A DNA stretch of 64,000 nucleotides from Lentzea aerocolonigenes. Its GTDB lineage: Bacteria > Actinomycetota > Actinomycetes > Mycobacteriales > Pseudonocardiaceae. Under the pieces are notes generated by a model, which saw nothing but the letters and a program-made list of their open reading frames with translations, had not been told where the DNA came from and did no database searches. A program made the translations under genes and the position numbers. The stretch spans positions 1 to 64,000 of the forward strand of contig NZ_BBOJ01000011.1 in NCBI RefSeq assembly GCF_000974445.1, given 5' to 3'. Shown in pieces: positions 1-8,875 of the stretch; positions within the stretch are counted from its first letter, which is position 1; every line of letters begins with the position of its first letter.

Positions 1-640
1 GCGGTGGGCGCTGGTCGAGGCCGCCCAGAAGATCCCTGCCAGTGCGGGCTGGCCGGTCGCCACCCGCGACGGTATCCGGGACCGCCGCGGCAAGGGCATC
101 GCCACCGTGGCGGTCGCCCGCCGGCTGTGCACCCTGGTCTACTTCGGCCTGCGCGACGGGCACATCCGTGCCCTGGACCCCCAGACCACCACCACTGGTT
201 CACCGGACACCACATCACCGGACGCCGCGGCATGAGCCGCGGGCCTGGTCGTGACCGGGGCGCGGATCGCCCGAAGTCTGACCCCCACCCTCTGGTGGCG
301 TGGTCGTGGTCTTGATTGACCCCGCCCGGTCACGGTCGCACCCTACCACGCACACACCTGCGAATAGATGACCGGCAACCAGGCAACTGGTCTGCCACCG
401 GGAACAGACCCCGGCACGGTGAACGCGACCCCACACAAAGAGCCCTCCGGCAATTTCCGGCTCGAATAGCGTGACGCGTCCAGCGACGGCGTCAAGACCC
501 TCCGGCCCCCTCCGGGGGCGGCCTACGGCCGATCTTGACCCCGCCCGCCGGACACGCCTGCCCACACACAGCCGAAAACCCCGAAAACCAGCCTTAGCAA
601 GGCACTTGACCGGCCCCGCTCCTTCATAGATGACTTTGGG
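1..640 (+). mobile_element. Right-hand part of an IS110-type insertion element (end approximate)
   Basis: The transposase fragment is followed by several hundred bases with no convincing gene. TTGACCCCGCCC occurs twice (near 314 and 536), and a third TTGACCGGCCCC-like copy near 605 is followed by CTTCATAGATG. IS110 elements typically carry a long non-coding 3' region that now houses bridge-RNA-like sequences, and a TTGAC...TTCATAGATG string resembles ends seen in actinobacterial copies. The true right boundary could be anywhere from about 610 to 660. No inverted repeats are expected for this family. Confidence 0.4.
2..235 (+). CDS. IS110-family transposase, C-terminal fragment cut by the window edge
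   Basis: An open frame enters from the left edge and stops at TGA 233-235, giving about 77 residues. It contains the pattern RGKGIATVAVARRLCTLVY followed by FGLRDG, which matches the end of the Transposase_20 (IS116/IS110/IS902) domain, where a conserved G-K-x-A-R-x-A-x-A-R-R helix closes the protein. IS110 enzymes are DEDD-type recombinases that move circular intermediates without terminal inverted repeats. The N-terminal DEDD domain lies outside the window, so intactness cannot be judged. Family assignment is from motif memory; orientation and stop are seen directly. Confidence 0.7.
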   Translation, partial: RWALVEAAQKIPASAGWPVATRDGIRDRRGKGIATVAVARRLCTLVYFGLRDGHIRALDPQTTTTGSPDTTSPDAAA

Positions 641-882
641 TGCGAGGTGCTACCGTCCCCGGATCGGGCGGGTGCGGAGCATCCGACCTTTTCCGCCCGA
701 CACAGCGCCTCGCAAGGGCCCCGAAGTCAAGCCCCAATCGCAATCGTCGCGAAGCGGCGATGGAATGACCCGGCTCGTCATACAACCCAAAGCGACCACC
801 AACACAAGGCGACCAGGCCAACAAAGGCGACCACCCCGCTGGAACCCGCGCCGAACCACGAAAACCGACCCGCGCACGCCCC
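236..882. other. Non-coding stretch between the transposase stop and the MFS gene
   Basis: No frame here has the codon character of its neighbours or a recognisable domain. It holds the three TTGACC-type repeats described for the IS end and a GC-rich hairpin (CCCCC-TCC-GGGGG near 505-520). Short frames on both strands are probably spurious. The stretch from about 640 to 882 lies downstream of the minus-strand MFS gene and shows no clear terminator. Confidence 0.5.
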
Positions 883-2370
883 TTACGTGGAGAACGGCGA
901 AGCCGCTCCCTCCGCCCGAGTCCGCCCCCGCCGAGCCGTAGCCGACAACGGCATCGCGATCTCCTCCAGCGACTTGTTCTCCGCATCCACCGCCAGGAAC
1001 CGCGCAACCAACCCGCCCACGATCATCACGCCGGCACCGATCAGGTACCCGACGAACAACCGCACCGGATGCGAACCGGTGCCGATCAACGCGCCGTAGA
1101 TCACCGGCCCGAGCGCCCCGAAACACTGCGCGATGGCGAAGAACACCCCGATTGCCTTGGCTCGCACCTCCAACGGAAAGATCTCGCTGACGGTCAGGTA
1201 GGCGGCCGAAGCGCCTGCCGAGGCGAAGAAGAAGATGACGCACCAAGCGATCGTCTGCGTGATCGCGTTCAACGCCCCCGCGTAGAACAGCACCGCCGTC
1301 ACGCCCAGCAGAGCACCGGAGATCACGTAGGTGCTGAACAGCATGCGGCGGCGGCCGATCGTGTCGAACAGGTGGCCGATCGTGAACGGGCCCACCAGGT
1401 TGCCCACGGCGAACGCGATCAGGTACAGCGGTGTCATCTCGGACGGGACGCCGTAGAACTTGCCCAGGACCAGCGTGTACGTGAAGAAGATCGCGTTGTA
1501 CAGGAACGACTGCGTGATCATCAGGGTGGCGCCGAGCACCGAGCGGCTCGGGTACTCGCGGAACAGCACGCGGGCCAGCGCCAGGTAGCCGATCTGCTCG
1601 GCTGGTTTTACCTCGATCGCCTTGGACTCGTCTACCGGCGGCAGCTTCTTGCCGGATGCCTCGACCTCGTGCTCGATCTGGGCGATGGAAGTCTCGGCGG
1701 CTTCGGTGCGGCCGTGCATGATCTGCCAGCGCGGGCTTTCCGGCAGGTGCCTGCGGACGACCAGGATCACCAGGCCCAGGACCGGGCCGATCAGGAAGCC
1801 GAGGCGCCAGCCCAGTGAGAGGTCCACCTGGTTCAGCAGGATGAACGAGCCGAGCGTGCCCAGCACGGCGCCCGCCCAGTAGGTGCCGTTGACGGCGATG
1901 TCCACGCGGCCGCGGTAGCGCGCGGGGATGAGCTCGTCGATCGCGGAGTTGATGGCCGCGTACTCGCCGCCGATGCCCATGCCGGCGATGAACCTGGTCA
2001 GGTACAGGAAGATGAGCCAGCCCGCGCCGTTGCCGAGGGTGAACGCGGTCAGGCCCGAGCCGACCAGGTAGACCGCCAGGGTCAGCATGAACAGGTTGCG
2101 GCGGCCCAGTTTGTCGGAGAGGTGACCGAAGAACAGGGCGCCCACCACCTCGCCGATCAGGTAGACCGTGGCCAGCAGGCCCACTGCGGTGGACGACAGG
2201 TGCAGGGTCTCCGGCTTGGTCAGCGTGTCCGCGATCGCGCTGGCCACCGTGATCTCCAGGCCGTCCAGGACCCATGCCACGCCGAGGGCCACGACCATGC
2301 GCGTGTGGAACGGTGACCAGGGAAGCCTGTCGATTCTTGCCGGAATCAGCGTGCGTACCCCAGAGTCCAT
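883..2370 (-). CDS. MFS transporter, sugar/metabolite:H+ symporter type
   Basis: The 495-residue protein has about twelve hydrophobic segments. It carries the MFS motif-A signature twice, GHLSDKLGRRN after TM2 and GHLFDTIGRRR after TM8, and the RFIAGMGIGGEYAAINS stretch typical of the sugar porter and metabolite:H+ symporter subfamilies. A hydrophilic loop of about 60 residues sits between TM6 and TM7. The start ATG lies 3 bp after the stop of the upstream helical gene, so it is the third gene of an operon led by the molybdopterin oxidoreductase. The substrate is unknown; an anion or organic acid linked to the redox enzyme (for example nitrate or formate) is only a guess from context. Confidence 0.8.
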   Translation of the reverse strand: MDSGVRTLIPARIDRLPWSPFHTRMVVALGVAWVLDGLEITVASAIADTLTKPETLHLSSTAVGLLATVYLIGEVVGALFFGHLSDKLGRRNLFMLTLAVYLVGSGLTAFTLGNGAGWLIFLYLTRFIAGMGIGGEYAAINSAIDELIPARYRGRVDIAVNGTYWAGAVLGTLGSFILLNQVDLSLGWRLGFLIGPVLGLVILVVRRHLPESPRWQIMHGRTEAAETSIAQIEHEVEASGKKLPPVDESKAIEVKPAEQIGYLALARVLFREYPSRSVLGATLMITQSFLYNAIFFTYTLVLGKFYGVPSEMTPLYLIAFAVGNLVGPFTIGHLFDTIGRRRMLFSTYVISGALLGVTAVLFYAGALNAITQTIAWCVIFFFASAGASAAYLTVSEIFPLEVRAKAIGVFFAIAQCFGALGPVIYGALIGTGSHPVRLFVGYLIGAGVMIVGGLVARFLAVDAENKSLEEIAMPLSATARRGRTRAEGAASPFST

Positions 2371-2373
2371 CTC

Positions 2374-2835
2374 TCAGCCCCTCGCGGCGATGAGCGCTTG
2401 CGGCGCGCTCTGCTTGATCCTCGTCTTCAACCACGCGAGCTGCCGTGCGGTGTCCTGTTCGCACGAGCTCACGACGTCCATGAGTTCCTTGTCGCGCAGG
2501 CCTTGCGCGGCCTGGCCCACGACGGTCCAGGTGATGTCGGTGAACGACGACAGCGCGTACAGGTCCTGGAGGTCGCGCAGCAGGCCGACGCCGCCGCTGC
2601 GGGTCTGGTCGAACTCCGCCGTGTGCAGGCGTTCTGGCTCAGGCTCGCGGTGTTCGCCGTAGCGTTCGACGATCGGGGCGAGTTTCGAGACCTGTCCGTC
2701 GATGCGCGCGGCGAGGACCTCGCAGGTGCGTTGGACGTCCGGCTCCTCGCCGTGGCCCTTGGCGACCTCGCGGAACGCCTCGGCCAGCGTTCGCAGTGAC
2801 GTGTGCAGGAGTCCCAGGTAGGTGGCCAGGTGCAT
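2374..2835 (-). CDS. Small all-helical protein in the molybdoenzyme operon, function unknown
   Basis: 153 residues with no signal peptide or membrane segment. The sequence is rich in Leu, Ala, Glu and Arg and should form a bundle of four long helices, as in ferritin-like or hemerythrin-like accessory proteins, but no metal-binding His/Glu set is obvious. It lies 1 bp from the oxidoreductase stop and 3 bp from the MFS gene, so all three are almost certainly co-transcribed. A maturation or accessory role for the oxidoreductase is possible from position alone. I do not recognise the family. Confidence 0.7.
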   Translation of the reverse strand: MHLATYLGLLHTSLRTLAEAFREVAKGHGEEPDVQRTCEVLAARIDGQVSKLAPIVERYGEHREPEPERLHTAEFDQTRSGGVGLLRDLQDLYALSSFTDITWTVVGQAAQGLRDKELMDVVSSCEQDTARQLAWLKTRIKQSAPQALIAARG

Positions 2836-2836
2836 G

Positions 2837-5158
2837 TCACACCTTCCTGATCCGCACGGCGCTGATCTTGAACAACGGCTGCTTCGACACCGGGTCCCAC
2901 TCGGTGGGGGTCAGCTCGTTCGCGGCCTGGAAGCCGTAGTGGAACGGCAGGAACACCACGCCGTCACGGCACCGTCCAATTCGGACAGGAACTTCGACGC
3001 CGCCGCGTTCGGACTCGACCCTGACCACGTCACCGTCCGCCAGCGCGAGCCTGGCCGCGTCGGCGGCGGACATCTCGACCCACGGCTCGGGCGCCGCCTT
3101 CTGCAGTTCTGGCGCGCGCTTGGTCTTGGTGCGGGTGTGGAAGTGGTAGACCGTGCGTCCGGTCGTGCCGAGGAACGGGTACTCGTCGCTCGGCTGTTCC
3201 GAAGCCGGTGTGTACTCGGCGGCCTTGAGGAACGCCCGGCCGTCGGGGCGCTCGGCCTTGTAGTCGGTCGGCGTGGTCTGGGCGCCGGTCAGCAGGTCGT
3301 GGCCGTAGTCCTCGCAGTAGTCGGCCGTGGTGGGGAAAACGCCGTCAACATAAAGCCGCTCGCCACCCCACGGGATGCCGCTGCCGGCGCGCAACCTCTC
3401 GTAGGTGATGTCGCTGTAGTCGCAAGGGCGGCCGCGGCTGCACTCGCGCCACGCGTCGAACGCACCCTCGGCGTCCTTCCACGTGATCAGCGGATCACCG
3501 TCGCGGTTCTGGAAACCCATGCGGTACGCGTAGTCCAGGAAGATGTCGAGGTCGCTGCGGGCCTCACCGGGCGGTTCGACGGCCTGCTCGGAGAGGTGCA
3601 CGACGCGCGAGAGGTTCGTGAACGTGCCCTGCTTCTCGCCCCACAGCGCGGCGGGCAGCACCACGTCGGCCAGTTCGGTGGTCTCGGTGCTGAACGCGTC
3701 CTGCGCGACCACGAACAGGTCTTCCTTGCGGAGAATTTCGCGGATGCGCGACAGCTCCGGCAACGAGACCGCGGGGTTCGTGGCGGAGATCCACAGGAAC
3801 TTGATCGTGCCCTGCTCGGCGTAGCGCCAGATCTGCATCGCGTGCGTCGGCGGCGCCCAGTGCGGGATGGTCAGCGGATCCACGTTCCACAGCCGGGCGA
3901 GCTGCTCGACGTGCTCGGGGTTGTCCCAGTTGCGGAAGCCGGGCAGGTCCCCGTCCGCGCCGGTCTCGCGGGTGTTCTGCGCGGTCGGCTGGCCGTTCAT
4001 CTGCAGCACGCCGCTGCCCGGCTTGCCGATCAGGCCGCGCAGCAGGTGCAGGTTGTTGACCTGGCACGACGCCGCGGTCGCCTGGTGCGACTGGTAGAAG
4101 CCCTGCAACACCGTCGAGAGCACCCGCTGCGAGGTGCCGAAGATCTCCGCGGCACGCAGCAGGTCGGTGGGGGAGATGCGGCAGATCGAGGCGACGTGCT
4201 CCGGCGTGTACGGCTCGACGGCCGTCTTGAGCTTCTCGAAACCGAGCGTGTGCGCGGAGATGTACTCCTCGTCGATCCAGCCGCGCTCGATCAGCGCGCG
4301 GACCAGGCCGTTCATCAACGCCAGGTTCGTGCCGGGCAACGGTGCGAGGTGCACGTCCGCGGCCTCGGCGGTCGGCGTGCTCCGCGGGTCCACCACGACG
4401 ACCTGAGGCCGGTCGGGGCCCGCGATCCGGTCGAGCACGCGCGCCCACATCACCGTCTGGGTGGCCGCCATGTTGTGCCCGAACAGGAACAACGCGTCGC
4501 ACAGGTCGATGTCGGCGTGGCACGCGGGCTGGCCGTCCGCGCCGAACGTCTCCTTGAGGGACGCGGCGGCGGTCGCGGTGCAGAGCCTGGTGTTGCCGTC
4601 CATGTGGGGCGTGCCGATGCCGGCTTTGCCGATCACGCCGAGCGTGTAGTACTCCTCCAGGAACAGCTGCCCGCTGGTGTAGAAGCCGTGCGAGAGCGGC
4701 CCGGCCTCGGCCAGCAGCTGCTGGGAGCGGTGGACCACCTCTCTCATCGCGGTGTCCCAGTCGGTTTCCACGAGTTCGCCGCTGCGCCGGATCAACGGCC
4801 TGATGAGGCGGTCTTTCCGATGCGCCTGCCACGAGCCGTAAAGGCCTTTGGGACCGAGCCTGCCGCGGTTGACGAGATCATCCGCACGTCCGCGAACACC
4901 GACGATCCTGCCGTCCTTGACCGCGATGTCGCAGCCGCACCCGTTGCTGCACAACACGCACGCCGACTGGACCCAGCGGTCCACATCGGACTCCCCGAGG
5001 CCGTCCGCGAGCTGCTGGTCGACCCTGACCGGCCAGTTCGTCTCACGTTCGTGCGGAGTGCGTGGTCCCCACACATCGGCGATGCGATCCACCAAATGGC
5101 AATACCCGGCGTCCTCCGAATGAAACTCGGGGTGAAATTTGTCCGTTTCTGTGCGCAT
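2837..5158 (-). CDS. Molybdopterin oxidoreductase, assimilatory nitrate reductase/formate dehydrogenase-like
   Basis: About 773 residues with the bis-MGD oxidoreductase layout. An N-terminal iron-sulfur motif has Cys67, 70, 74 and 76; the Mo-domain TRLCTATAAAS makes Cys193 the likely molybdenum ligand, as in NasA/NapA/FdhF; the C-terminal molydop-binding domain ends near WDPVSKQPLFK. The usual fourth cluster cysteine (L-C-x-K-G) is Gly102 in GRLGPKG, so cluster ligation is unusual. An in-frame start at 5203 is possible, but 5158 leaves room for a promoter before the divergent dehydrogenase; neither has a clear ribosome site. It leads a three-gene operon. Nitrate reduction is the best guess; formate or another oxyanion is not excluded. 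Confidence 0.75.
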   Translation of the reverse strand: MRTETDKFHPEFHSEDAGYCHLVDRIADVWGPRTPHERETNWPVRVDQQLADGLGESDVDRWVQSACVLCSNGCGCDIAVKDGRIVGVRGRADDLVNRGRLGPKGLYGSWQAHRKDRLIRPLIRRSGELVETDWDTAMREVVHRSQQLLAEAGPLSHGFYTSGQLFLEEYYTLGVIGKAGIGTPHMDGNTRLCTATAAASLKETFGADGQPACHADIDLCDALFLFGHNMAATQTVMWARVLDRIAGPDRPQVVVVDPRSTPTAEAADVHLAPLPGTNLALMNGLVRALIERGWIDEEYISAHTLGFEKLKTAVEPYTPEHVASICRISPTDLLRAAEIFGTSQRVLSTVLQGFYQSHQATAASCQVNNLHLLRGLIGKPGSGVLQMNGQPTAQNTRETGADGDLPGFRNWDNPEHVEQLARLWNVDPLTIPHWAPPTHAMQIWRYAEQGTIKFLWISATNPAVSLPELSRIREILRKEDLFVVAQDAFSTETTELADVVLPAALWGEKQGTFTNLSRVVHLSEQAVEPPGEARSDLDIFLDYAYRMGFQNRDGDPLITWKDAEGAFDAWRECSRGRPCDYSDITYERLRAGSGIPWGGERLYVDGVFPTTADYCEDYGHDLLTGAQTTPTDYKAERPDGRAFLKAAEYTPASEQPSDEYPFLGTTGRTVYHFHTRTKTKRAPELQKAAPEPWVEMSAADAARLALADGDVVRVESERGGVEVPVRIGRCRDGVVFLPFHYGFQAANELTPTEWDPVSKQPLFKISAVRIRKV

Positions 5159-5229
5159 TGTCGGAACGTCGGCGTGTTTGCGCCGATCTCCTCGGGGAAC
5201 CACGCGACAAACGGTTGAGGAGAAGAGAC

Positions 5230-6363
5230 GTGAAGGCTGTCGTGTGGCACGGCACGGGCGACATCAGGCTCGACGACGTGGACGACCCCCGGATCCAGGA
5301 ACCGACGGACGCGCTCATCCGCATCACCCGCAGCGCGATCTGCGGCACCGACCTGCACATGGTGCGCGGCACGATGCCGGACATGGCCGAGGGCACCGTC
5401 CTCGGGCACGAAGCGGTCGGGGTGGTCGAGGAGGTCGGCGACGCGGTCCGCGGGTTCACGCCCGGCGAGCGCGTGGTGGTGACCTCGACGATCGGCTGCG
5501 GCACCTGTTCGTACTGCCGGGCCGGGTACTTCGCGCAGTGCGACACCGCCAACCCGAACGGTCCCGCCGCCGGCACGTGCTTCTTCGGCGGCCCGAAGTC
5601 GACGGGCCCGATCAACGGCCTTCAGGCCGAGTACGCGCGCATCCCGCACGCGATGACGACGCTGGTGCGGGTGCCAGACTCCGTCAGCGACGACCAGGCG
5701 ATCCTGCTGTCCGACATCTTCCCGACGGCGTGGTTCGGTGCCCGGCTCGCCGAGGTCGGCTCCGGCGACACCGTTCTCGTGCTGGGCGCCGGGGTGGTCG
5801 GCCAGTTCGCCATCGCGTCGGCGAAGCGCCAGGGCGCCGGACGGGTGATCGTCGTCGACGGCATCTCCTCCAGGCTGGACAAGGCCCGCGCACAGAACGC
5901 CGAGACGGTGAACTTCAACGACGAGGATCCCGTCGAGGTCGTGCGGGAGCTGACCGGCGGGATCGGCCCGGACCGGGTGATCGAGGCGGTCGGTGTCGAC
6001 GCGGAGAAGCCCGGCTCGCGCACGGACGAGCAGTGGAAGCCCGGCGACGCACCGCGGCAGGCGCTGGACTGGGCGGTCGAACTGGTCGCGAAGGCCGGTT
6101 CCATCGGGATCATCGGCGTCTACCCGCCGGGTTTCGACGACTTCCCGATCGGCGCCGCGATGAACAAGAACCTGACGCTGCGGATGGGCAACTGCAACCA
6201 CCGCCGCTACCTGCCGCGCCTGCTCGACCTGGTGCTGACCGGAGCGGTGGACCCGCTCACGTTCATCACCCAGCACGAGAAGACGACCTCCGCGATCGAC
6301 GCGTACAAGTCGTTCGACCTGCGCGAGGACGGCTGGCTGAAGACGGTTCTCGATGTCGCCTGA
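5230..6363 (+). CDS. Zinc-dependent medium-chain alcohol dehydrogenase
   Basis: 377 residues, GTG start with GAGGAG at 5218-5223. Catalytic zinc residues Cys38 and His60/Glu61 (ICGTDLH, GHE) and the structural zinc cysteines 90, 93, 96 and 104 are all present. The Rossmann motif GAGVVGQFA marks the NAD(P) domain. The sequence resembles glutathione-independent formaldehyde dehydrogenase/threonine dehydrogenase-like enzymes, including the long insertion before the C-terminus. It is the first gene of a six-gene glycan operon and overlaps the next gene by 11 bp, which suggests oxidation of a sugar or sugar-derived alcohol, though the true substrate cannot be read from sequence. Confidence 0.85.
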   Translation: MKAVVWHGTGDIRLDDVDDPRIQEPTDALIRITRSAICGTDLHMVRGTMPDMAEGTVLGHEAVGVVEEVGDAVRGFTPGERVVVTSTIGCGTCSYCRAGYFAQCDTANPNGPAAGTCFFGGPKSTGPINGLQAEYARIPHAMTTLVRVPDSVSDDQAILLSDIFPTAWFGARLAEVGSGDTVLVLGAGVVGQFAIASAKRQGAGRVIVVDGISSRLDKARAQNAETVNFNDEDPVEVVRELTGGIGPDRVIEAVGVDAEKPGSRTDEQWKPGDAPRQALDWAVELVAKAGSIGIIGVYPPGFDDFPIGAAMNKNLTLRMGNCNHRRYLPRLLDLVLTGAVDPLTFITQHEKTTSAIDAYKSFDLREDGWLKTVLDVA

Positions 6364-7270
6364 GCGGGTGGTCGTGACGGGCGGGGCGGGCTTCCTCGGC
6401 TCGCACGTCTGCGAGGCGCTGTTGCGGGACGGCGCGCAGGTCGTGTGCGTGGACTCGTTCCGCACGGGCTCGCGCGAGAACCTGCCGTCCGGGGCAGGGG
6501 TCGTCGCCGCAGACGTGTCCCGCCCGCTGGACCTGCTCGGGCCGGTGGATCTGATCCTCCACCTCGCCTGTCCCGCCTCACCCGCCGACTACCTGCGCAT
6601 GCCCGTGGACACGCTGCGAGCGGGCGGTTTCGGCACGTACCACGTGCTGGAACTGGCCCGCCGCAAGGGAGCGCGCGTCGTCGTCGCGTCCACCAGCGAG
6701 GTGTACGGAGACCCGGAGGAGCATCCGCAGCGGGAGTCCTACTGGGGTCACGTGAACCCGATCGGGCCGCGCAGCGTCTACGACGAGGCGAAGCGGTTCG
6801 GGGAAGCGATGACCGTGGCGTTCCGGGCGGAACACGGTGTGGACGCCGGCATCGTGCGGATCTTCAACACCTACGGGCCGCGGATGCGCGCGCACGACGG
6901 CCGGATGATCCCCACGTTCCTGCGGCAGGCGCTGGCGGGCGAACCGTTGACGGTGCACGGCGACGGGCTCCAGACCCGTTCGCTGTGCTATGTGGACGAC
7001 CTCGTTCGCGGGTTGCTCGCGATGGCGCGCAGCGACCACCCCGGACCGATCAACCTCGGCAATCCGGCCGAGGTCACGGTGCTCGACGTCGCCCGCAAGA
7101 CGATCGAGGTCACCGGCAGCTCGTCGGACATCCGGCACGTCGAGTCCATGACGGACGACCCGCGCCGCCGCCGGCCGGACATCAGTCTAGCCGAGGAGGT
7201 TCTGAGCTGGCAGCCGCAGGTCCCGCTCGAAGAGGGGCTGCGGTCGTTTGCCCGGCAGTTCGCCGGGTAG
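6353..7270 (+). CDS. Extended SDR, UDP-glucuronate decarboxylase-like sugar-nucleotide enzyme
   Basis: 305 residues. TGGAGFLGS (9-17) is the NAD-binding turn and Y143-x3-K147 is the catalytic pair. The stretch HLACPASPADYLRMPVDT is characteristic of UDP-xylose synthase (UDP-GlcA decarboxylase), and RIFNTYGPRM is shared by that family and dTDP-glucose dehydratases. UDP-GlcA decarboxylase needs UDP-glucuronate, which the UDP-glucose dehydrogenase five genes later in the same operon would supply, so UDP-xylose is a plausible product. The start codon lies inside the end of the preceding gene. A different 4,6-dehydratase or epimerase specificity remains possible. Confidence 0.8.
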   Translation: MSPERVVVTGGAGFLGSHVCEALLRDGAQVVCVDSFRTGSRENLPSGAGVVAADVSRPLDLLGPVDLILHLACPASPADYLRMPVDTLRAGGFGTYHVLELARRKGARVVVASTSEVYGDPEEHPQRESYWGHVNPIGPRSVYDEAKRFGEAMTVAFRAEHGVDAGIVRIFNTYGPRMRAHDGRMIPTFLRQALAGEPLTVHGDGLQTRSLCYVDDLVRGLLAMARSDHPGPINLGNPAEVTVLDVARKTIEVTGSSSDIRHVESMTDDPRRRRPDISLAEEVLSWQPQVPLEEGLRSFARQFAG

Positions 7271-7279
7271 CCGCACTTC

Positions 7280-8875
7280 ATGCGAGTTCTCGGGATCAAC
7301 GCGGTGTTCCACGACCCGGCCGCCGCACTGGTGGTCGACGGCGAGGTCGTGGCGGCGGCCGAGGAGGAACGGTTCTCCCGCCGCAAGCACGGCAAACGGC
7401 CAGTGCCGTTCTCGGCCTGGGAACAACCGGAGCTGTCCGCGCGCTGGTGCCTGGAGAAGGCCGGGCTGACCGCCGCGGACCTCGACGCCGTGGCCTACTC
7501 GTACGACCCGAGCCTGGTGGACGCCGAGTACGCGCCCTGGGAGGACCTGCGGACGACGTACGCCCGCAAGGCCCCGCAGTTCCTCGCGACGTCGTTGCCG
7601 GGCCTCGATCCCGAGATCGTCCGGTTCGTGCCGCACCACGTCGCGCACGCCGCGTCGACCGGGCTCGCCGCACCGTTCGGCGGGAACTGCGCGGTGCTGG
7701 TGGCGGACGGCCGCGGCGAGTGCGGCTCGCACCTCGCCGGGCGGTACGTCGACCAGGAGCTGACGACCTTCGCGTCGCAACGGCTGCCGCACTCGCTCGG
7801 CCTGATGTACGAGGAACTGACCGAGCACCTGGGTTTTCTGCGTTCCAGCGACGAGTACAAGGTCATGGCGCTGGCCTCGCACGCGAAGCCGGTGCACCTC
7901 GAACTGATGCGTGAGCACGTGCTGGTGCGCGACGGCGGGTTCGAGATCAGGCCGCTGGACTGGAACACCCTCGCCAAGCAGCGGAAAGCGGGCGAGGAGC
8001 TGGACCGGGAACACGCCGAGCTGGCCGCGAGCGTGCAGGTGCGGCTCGAAGAGGTGTTGCTGGAACTGGTGCGCTGGTTGCACGACCGCACCGGCGAGAC
8101 CCGGCTGACGATGGCCGGTGGTGTGGCGCTGAACTGCGTCGCGAACACGCGGATCTTCGCCGAGGGACCGTTCGACGAGGTGTGGGTGCAGCCCGCCGCG
8201 GGTGACGCGGGCACGGCACTTGGGGCGGCCCTGCACGCGAGCACAGACGTCGTGTCGGCGATGCCGGGCGCCGATCTCGGCAGGGGTTTCTCCGACGACG
8301 AGATCGAGTCGGTGCTGCGGACCGCCGCCGTGGCGTACGAGAAGCCCGCGGACGTCGCCGTGGAGGTGGCCGAGGCGCTGGCCGCGAACAAGATCGTGGC
8401 GTGGTTCCAGGGCCGCAGCGAGTACGGCCCGCGCGCGCTCGGCCGGCGCTCGTTGCTCGCTAATCCCTGCTACGCCGAGAACTTGACCCGGCTGAACGAC
8501 GTGAAGGGGCGCGAACAGTTCCGCCCGGTGGCGCCGATGGTGCTGGCCGACCGGGCCGGGGACGTCTTCACCCGCGGCCCGATTCCCAGCCCGTACATGC
8601 TGTTCGTGCACAACGTCCGTCCGGAGTGGACCGATCGCATTCCGGCCGTGGTGCACGTCGACGGCACCGCCCGTGCGCAGACCGTGGCCGACGATCCTCT
8701 GCTGGAACGGATGCTGCGCGAGTTCGAGGGCAGGACCGGCGTGCCGGTCGTCGTGAACACGAGCCTCAACACCGCAGGCCGTCCGATGGTCGACACCCCG
8801 CGCGACGCGTTGGAGTGCTTCGGCTCGTCGCCGGTCGACCTGCTCGCCATCGGCCCGTACGTGGTGCGCCGATGA
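7280..8875 (+). CDS. O-carbamoyltransferase, NodU/CmcH/TobZ family
   Basis: 531 residues with both family domains. The N-terminal YrdC/Kae1-like domain begins MRVLGINAVFHDPAAALV and contains EEERFSRRKH and the metal-binding VPHHVAHAAS. The C-terminal domain carries FQGRSEYGPRALGRRSLLA and FRPVAPMVL. These enzymes transfer a carbamoyl group from carbamoyl phosphate, via carbamoyl-AMP, to a sugar or other hydroxyl, as in nodulation factors, cephamycin and tobramycin. It sits 9 bp after the decarboxylase-like gene and overlaps the next gene (ATGA), so the operon's glycan product is probably carbamoylated. The acceptor is unknown. Confidence 0.9.
   Translation: MRVLGINAVFHDPAAALVVDGEVVAAAEEERFSRRKHGKRPVPFSAWEQPELSARWCLEKAGLTAADLDAVAYSYDPSLVDAEYAPWEDLRTTYARKAPQFLATSLPGLDPEIVRFVPHHVAHAASTGLAAPFGGNCAVLVADGRGECGSHLAGRYVDQELTTFASQRLPHSLGLMYEELTEHLGFLRSSDEYKVMALASHAKPVHLELMREHVLVRDGGFEIRPLDWNTLAKQRKAGEELDREHAELAASVQVRLEEVLLELVRWLHDRTGETRLTMAGGVALNCVANTRIFAEGPFDEVWVQPAAGDAGTALGAALHASTDVVSAMPGADLGRGFSDDEIESVLRTAAVAYEKPADVAVEVAEALAANKIVAWFQGRSEYGPRALGRRSLLANPCYAENLTRLNDVKGREQFRPVAPMVLADRAGDVFTRGPIPSPYMLFVHNVRPEWTDRIPAVVHVDGTARAQTVADDPLLERMLREFEGRTGVPVVVNTSLNTAGRPMVDTPRDALECFGSSPVDLLAIGPYVVRR

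Noticed and set aside
2822..5218. A nearly 800-codon open frame opposite the molybdoenzyme gene
   Set aside because: It is rich in Arg, Val and Gly with no domain motifs, while the minus strand encodes a clear molybdopterin oxidoreductase. Long antisense frames are expected at this GC content.
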